Position numbers and translations under genes: made by a program. Below are positions 5,887 through 8,204 of a stretch of 8,204 bases of DNA, one piece after another; within the stretch, counting starts at the first letter, position 1, and each line of letters begins with the position of its first letter. The notes beneath the pieces are model-generated. The model ran no database searches. It worked only from the letters and a program-made list of their open reading frames with translations, and was not told where the DNA came from. Origin of the DNA: Bacteroidota bacterium (lineage in GTDB: Bacteria > Bacteroidota > Bacteroidia > Bacteroidales > JAADJA01); the NCBI GenBank assembly GCA_024278155.1, contig JAJRTT010000437.1:1-8204 (forward strand), read 5' to 3'.

Positions 5887-5894
5887 GTATTTAT

Positions 5895-8204
5895 TTATTG
5901 CTTGATAAATTTCATGTTATTGACTTTATCATCAGAATAAGCCCTTAACAAATACATTCCTTTTTGAAGGTTTGATACATCAACCTGGTTTTGTTCCCCT
6001 TTCAGCATTTCTTCCTGAAGTTTTGAGAAAACCATTTTTCCTGATAAATCAAATATTTCAATCCTTAAGTTTCTCACATCTTGTTTACCCGAATAATTCA
6101 GTTGATTTGAAACAAGGCTTGGATAAAAGCTGATGAATTTGTCCATGGATTTATGTTCATCAATTGCACTTTGCTGGCCACCAACAACAATATCGGAAAA
6201 ATGGCCCCTTGCATCCCGCAAGCCGTCTTTTGCATAATAGCTCAGTTTTATCGTCCCGAATTCAGGTGCAAGCTCATAGGGCAACTGATAATCAAACGCA
6301 AACTGCCCGTTGATAATCCCAAGCTCAAATTCGGCCATCACGCTGTCCTGAACAACAAACCCCACAACATAACTGCTTTGATCATTGCCCAATGTGGAAT
6401 CGATCCTTGCCCTTTCATAAACTTTCACTTTCATCAACCCACTGAAACTATAAATAGTGCTCCCATCCTTATCGGTCAGGTAGCCGGAAGCAACAATGTG
6501 TTCACCGGGATTAAGGGTGTCCAAAGGTTCTGTGGTGGCAATCCCATTTACTGCTTCGGTCACAATGGTATTTTCAGGGATCGCAAGCCGCATGGACGGA
6601 TCGCCAAACAAAACCCATTTTTTGCCATTTTCCCCTGTATTGGATACTTGTTTAGCAACTTTCAACAATTCTCCCAGACCTTGTTCAGGGTTATCCAATA
6701 AAGCATTATAAAAATTCTGGTTAAGTTTTTTGTTCCCTCCGGCATAAGTTGCCCTGTTTGGGGAAATAACCGCCGACATTCCACGACCCTCCATCAATAC
6801 AGACTCTTCACCTAAAGAATATCTACCCGGATCGTCGAAATGTGCAAAATCAGCAGTGGCAGTTAAAAACAGAGGATAATAATCCAAATTTTCCCAGTTG
6901 TCCAAATCATCCCAGGTAAGGACTTCTTCATGGGAAAGCCCATTGTACGAACCATGCCCAACATAATTGACGATGAGTGCCCCGTCATTTATTTTATCGG
7001 TGATGGCCTGGTTAACCTCGGGGTAAAAACCGCCATCCGGGCCGGATTGTTTCTCGTAAGCATCAAGGTATATCTTTGAAAGATTATAGGTCTTGTCGCC
7101 TATATCGATTATTTCGGCCAATTCCTCGGTATCACTAAAATGCAGGTTCCCATCACCATCGTCTGCAATCAAAGTCAATTCATTTCTCCAGTTTCCAAAC
7201 GCTAATTCGCTGGATGAATAGTGGATTATCTTTTCAACTACAGTATTTGCCTCCTGAACCGTTTTCACTGGCAAACGACCTGTCGCAATTTGGGGTTGGT
7301 TCACAAGATTGAAAATACTGTAATAATCATCGGTACAATAAGAAGCCACCTCGTTTAAAGAAGCTTGGGATTCCCATACAGGAACAAAGTTGTTTTCGCT
7401 ATCATCCGTATTTTTGTAATCATAGCAGCCGTCCCCAAACAACAAAAGATACTTCGGGTATTCGCCATTTGATTTTTCGTACAGGTATTCCATGAAATCA
7501 CGTATGGCCGTAATATCCTGGGACCCGGATGAAAACTCATTGTAAATCTCTTCGGGTGTGACAACGAAAACAGCAAGGCCATCATTATCCTCCCGAAAGT
7601 CGGCCAGTTCTTGTGCTTGTCCCGCAAAACCCTCATAAGAAACGATAATCATATCCATATCTTCAAGCGCATATAGGTTTTGGTTTTCAACAGCCCCGAC
7701 AAATCCGGGCGAATAGAATTGGCTATTGTCGAAAACAACAAACTCCAACAGACTATCGGTTTCGAGGGTGAATTTTGCCTTGCCGCCTGAAAATTCATAA
7801 TCAATTGAGGCCGGGTCAATGGGATTGGTAATGTTCCAAATATCGACACCCGGATTATCTGTTGTTACCTGAAATTCCGTCACCTTTCCTTCACCGATCG
7901 AACCCACATCCCTGAATTGCATTTGCCCGCTTTCAAAAACACTCAGGCGGTGTGCATTGAAAACAAAATAATCTAACCAACCTACCGCAGTATCATTTGG
8001 CTTATCATAGGAAATAACAAGATTCTGCATATCCACATCGGCAAAATAGGTTGTGGAACCTTCTTTTGTTTTTGCGTAATCAGAATAAGGCATTCCAGAA
8101 ATAGTAGGCATTCCAAGTGACAAAATATCCTGTCCGTTTATTTCAAAACCAAAATGGCTTGCCAGGCTTGATCTTGCCAAAACCGATGTTGCAAAATTAA
8201 CCGG
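5895..8204 (-). CDS. porU: PorU-like peptidase C25 family protein with T9SS sorting domain, catalytic Cys missing (N-terminus beyond window)
   Basis: PorU is the cell-surface C25 (gingipain-fold) sortase that removes sorting domains from type IX secretion cargo and links cargo to lipopolysaccharide. This frame stays open to the right edge, so the first part of the protein (signal peptide and some N-terminal domain) is missing; 769 residues are seen. Family landmarks: GWLDYFVFNAHRLS and FRD near 75-99, VENQNLY near 172-178, IYNEFSSGSQDITAIRDF at 220-237, YLLLFGDG near 252-259, GRLPV at 309-313, NYVGHGS with catalytic His417, FDDPGR with GEESVL, and FGDPSMRLAIP at 533-543. The residue expected to be the Cys nucleophile, in TATC(E/D)F, is Ala451 (codon 6852-6854). 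After DARGHFSDIVVGG (664-676) the protein passes almost directly to an 85-residue type A sorting domain (about 685-769, ending KFIKQ), without the PPEI/LND domain usual in PorU. No porV follows. Probably an inactive PorU paralogue; the symbol is given at family level only. Confidence 0.88.
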   Translation of the reverse strand, partial: PVNFATSVLARSSLASHFGFEINGQDILSLGMPTISGMPYSDYAKTKEGSTTYFADVDMQNLVISYDKPNDTAVGWLDYFVFNAHRLSVFESGQMQFRDVGSIGEGKVTEFQVTTDNPGVDIWNITNPIDPASIDYEFSGGKAKFTLETDSLLEFVVFDNSQFYSPGFVGAVENQNLYALEDMDMIIVSYEGFAGQAQELADFREDNDGLAVFVVTPEEIYNEFSSGSQDITAIRDFMEYLYEKSNGEYPKYLLLFGDGCYDYKNTDDSENNFVPVWESQASLNEVASYCTDDYYSIFNLVNQPQIATGRLPVKTVQEANTVVEKIIHYSSSELAFGNWRNELTLIADDGDGNLHFSDTEELAEIIDIGDKTYNLSKIYLDAYEKQSGPDGGFYPEVNQAITDKINDGALIVNYVGHGSYNGLSHEEVLTWDDLDNWENLDYYPLFLTATADFAHFDDPGRYSLGEESVLMEGRGMSAVISPNRATYAGGNKKLNQNFYNALLDNPEQGLGELLKVAKQVSNTGENGKKWVLFGDPSMRLAIPENTIVTEAVNGIATTEPLDTLNPGEHIVASGYLTDKDGSTIYSFSGLMKVKVYERARIDSTLGNDQSSYVVGFVVQDSVMAEFELGIINGQFAFDYQLPYELAPEFGTIKLSYYAKDGLRDARGHFSDIVVGGQQSAIDEHKSMDKFISFYPSLVSNQLNYSGKQDVRNLRIEIFDLSGKMVFSKLQEEMLKGEQNQVDVSNLQKGMYLLRAYSDDKVNNMKFIKQ
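5898..6155 (-). other. Type A T9SS C-terminal sorting domain
   Basis: The last 85 or so residues of the PorU-like protein have the Por_Secre_tail pattern: FYPSLVSNQLNYS (normally YPNPV.. at this place), IEIFDLSGKMV, VDVSNLQKGMYLL, and a final MKFIKQ. Such a tail directs a protein across the outer membrane through the type IX machinery. The usual NP is SL here, a small departure. Confidence 0.85.

Larger units (their letters stand above)
5556..5894. other. Palindrome-rich intergenic region between convergent genes
   Basis: These 339 bp lie between the stops of the sensor kinase (plus) and the PorU-like gene (minus). No gene is supported: a plus-strand open frame through 5684-5905 simply translates the repeats. 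The space is filled by at least seven palindromic or hairpin-forming elements of several sequence types, described separately. It may act as a two-way transcription end, but none of the hairpins has a classical T-run. Confidence 0.85.

Noticed and set aside
5684..5905. 73-codon plus-strand open frame in the palindrome region
   Set aside because: Its repeated SSDDL and SVD segments are just translated copies of palindromes B and A, and it runs into the opposing gene.
6153..6701. 182-codon plus-strand open frame opposite the PorU-like gene
   Set aside because: It is antisense to a conserved C25-family gene and its translation shows no domain features.
5895..8180. TTG at 8180 as the true start of the PorU-like gene
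   Set aside because: The frame stays open to the window edge (eight further codons), there is no signal peptide at this point, and the family needs several hundred more N-terminal residues.

Overview
The window looks like chromosomal DNA from a member of the Bacteroidota, probably a Cytophagales-type marine or soil lineage. Four things point there. The right end carries a gingipain-fold (peptidase C25) protein of the PorU family with a type IX secretion C-terminal sorting domain, a system confined to this phylum. There is a TPR-bearing HisKA_3 sensor kinase of the kind common in the phylum. Starts lack clear Shine-Dalgarno sequences, and several upstream regions contain the Bacteroidota -7 box TAnnTTTG. 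No mobile element, tRNA, rRNA or CRISPR array was found.

Layout, left to right. Positions 1-63 may be the last 20 codons of a plus-strand gene cut by the left edge. Positions 93-917 (minus) encode a fold-type IV PLP aminotransferase or lyase, separated by a short hairpin with a T-run from dnaN (983-2098, minus), the DNA polymerase III sliding clamp. A 329-bp divergent intergenic region follows. Next come acyP (2428-2700, plus, acylphosphatase) and, convergent to it, mnmD (2745-3428, minus, tRNA wobble-uridine methyltransferase). A divergent promoter region then leads to a large sensor histidine kinase (3564-5555, plus) with a signal peptide, TPRs, one membrane segment, HisKA_3 and HATPase_c. 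It has no response regulator beside it.

Positions 5556-5894, between convergent genes, hold no gene but a dense cluster of palindromes: three direct copies and one inverted copy of one REP-like unit, two versions of a second unit (one perfect, one with a nested hairpin in its loop), and two further hairpins. From 5895 to the right edge (minus) runs a PorU-family protein lacking its N-terminus.

The genes do not form one pathway. The left half is housekeeping (replication clamp, tRNA modification, small-molecule enzymes) and the right half is surface and signalling. The most notable observation is that the PorU-like protein has Ala where the C25 catalytic Cys is expected, keeps the catalytic His, lacks the usual domain between the C25 region and the C-terminus, carries a sorting tail, and is not followed by porV. 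This suggests a catalytically dead, secreted or surface-held PorU paralogue rather than the housekeeping sortase.
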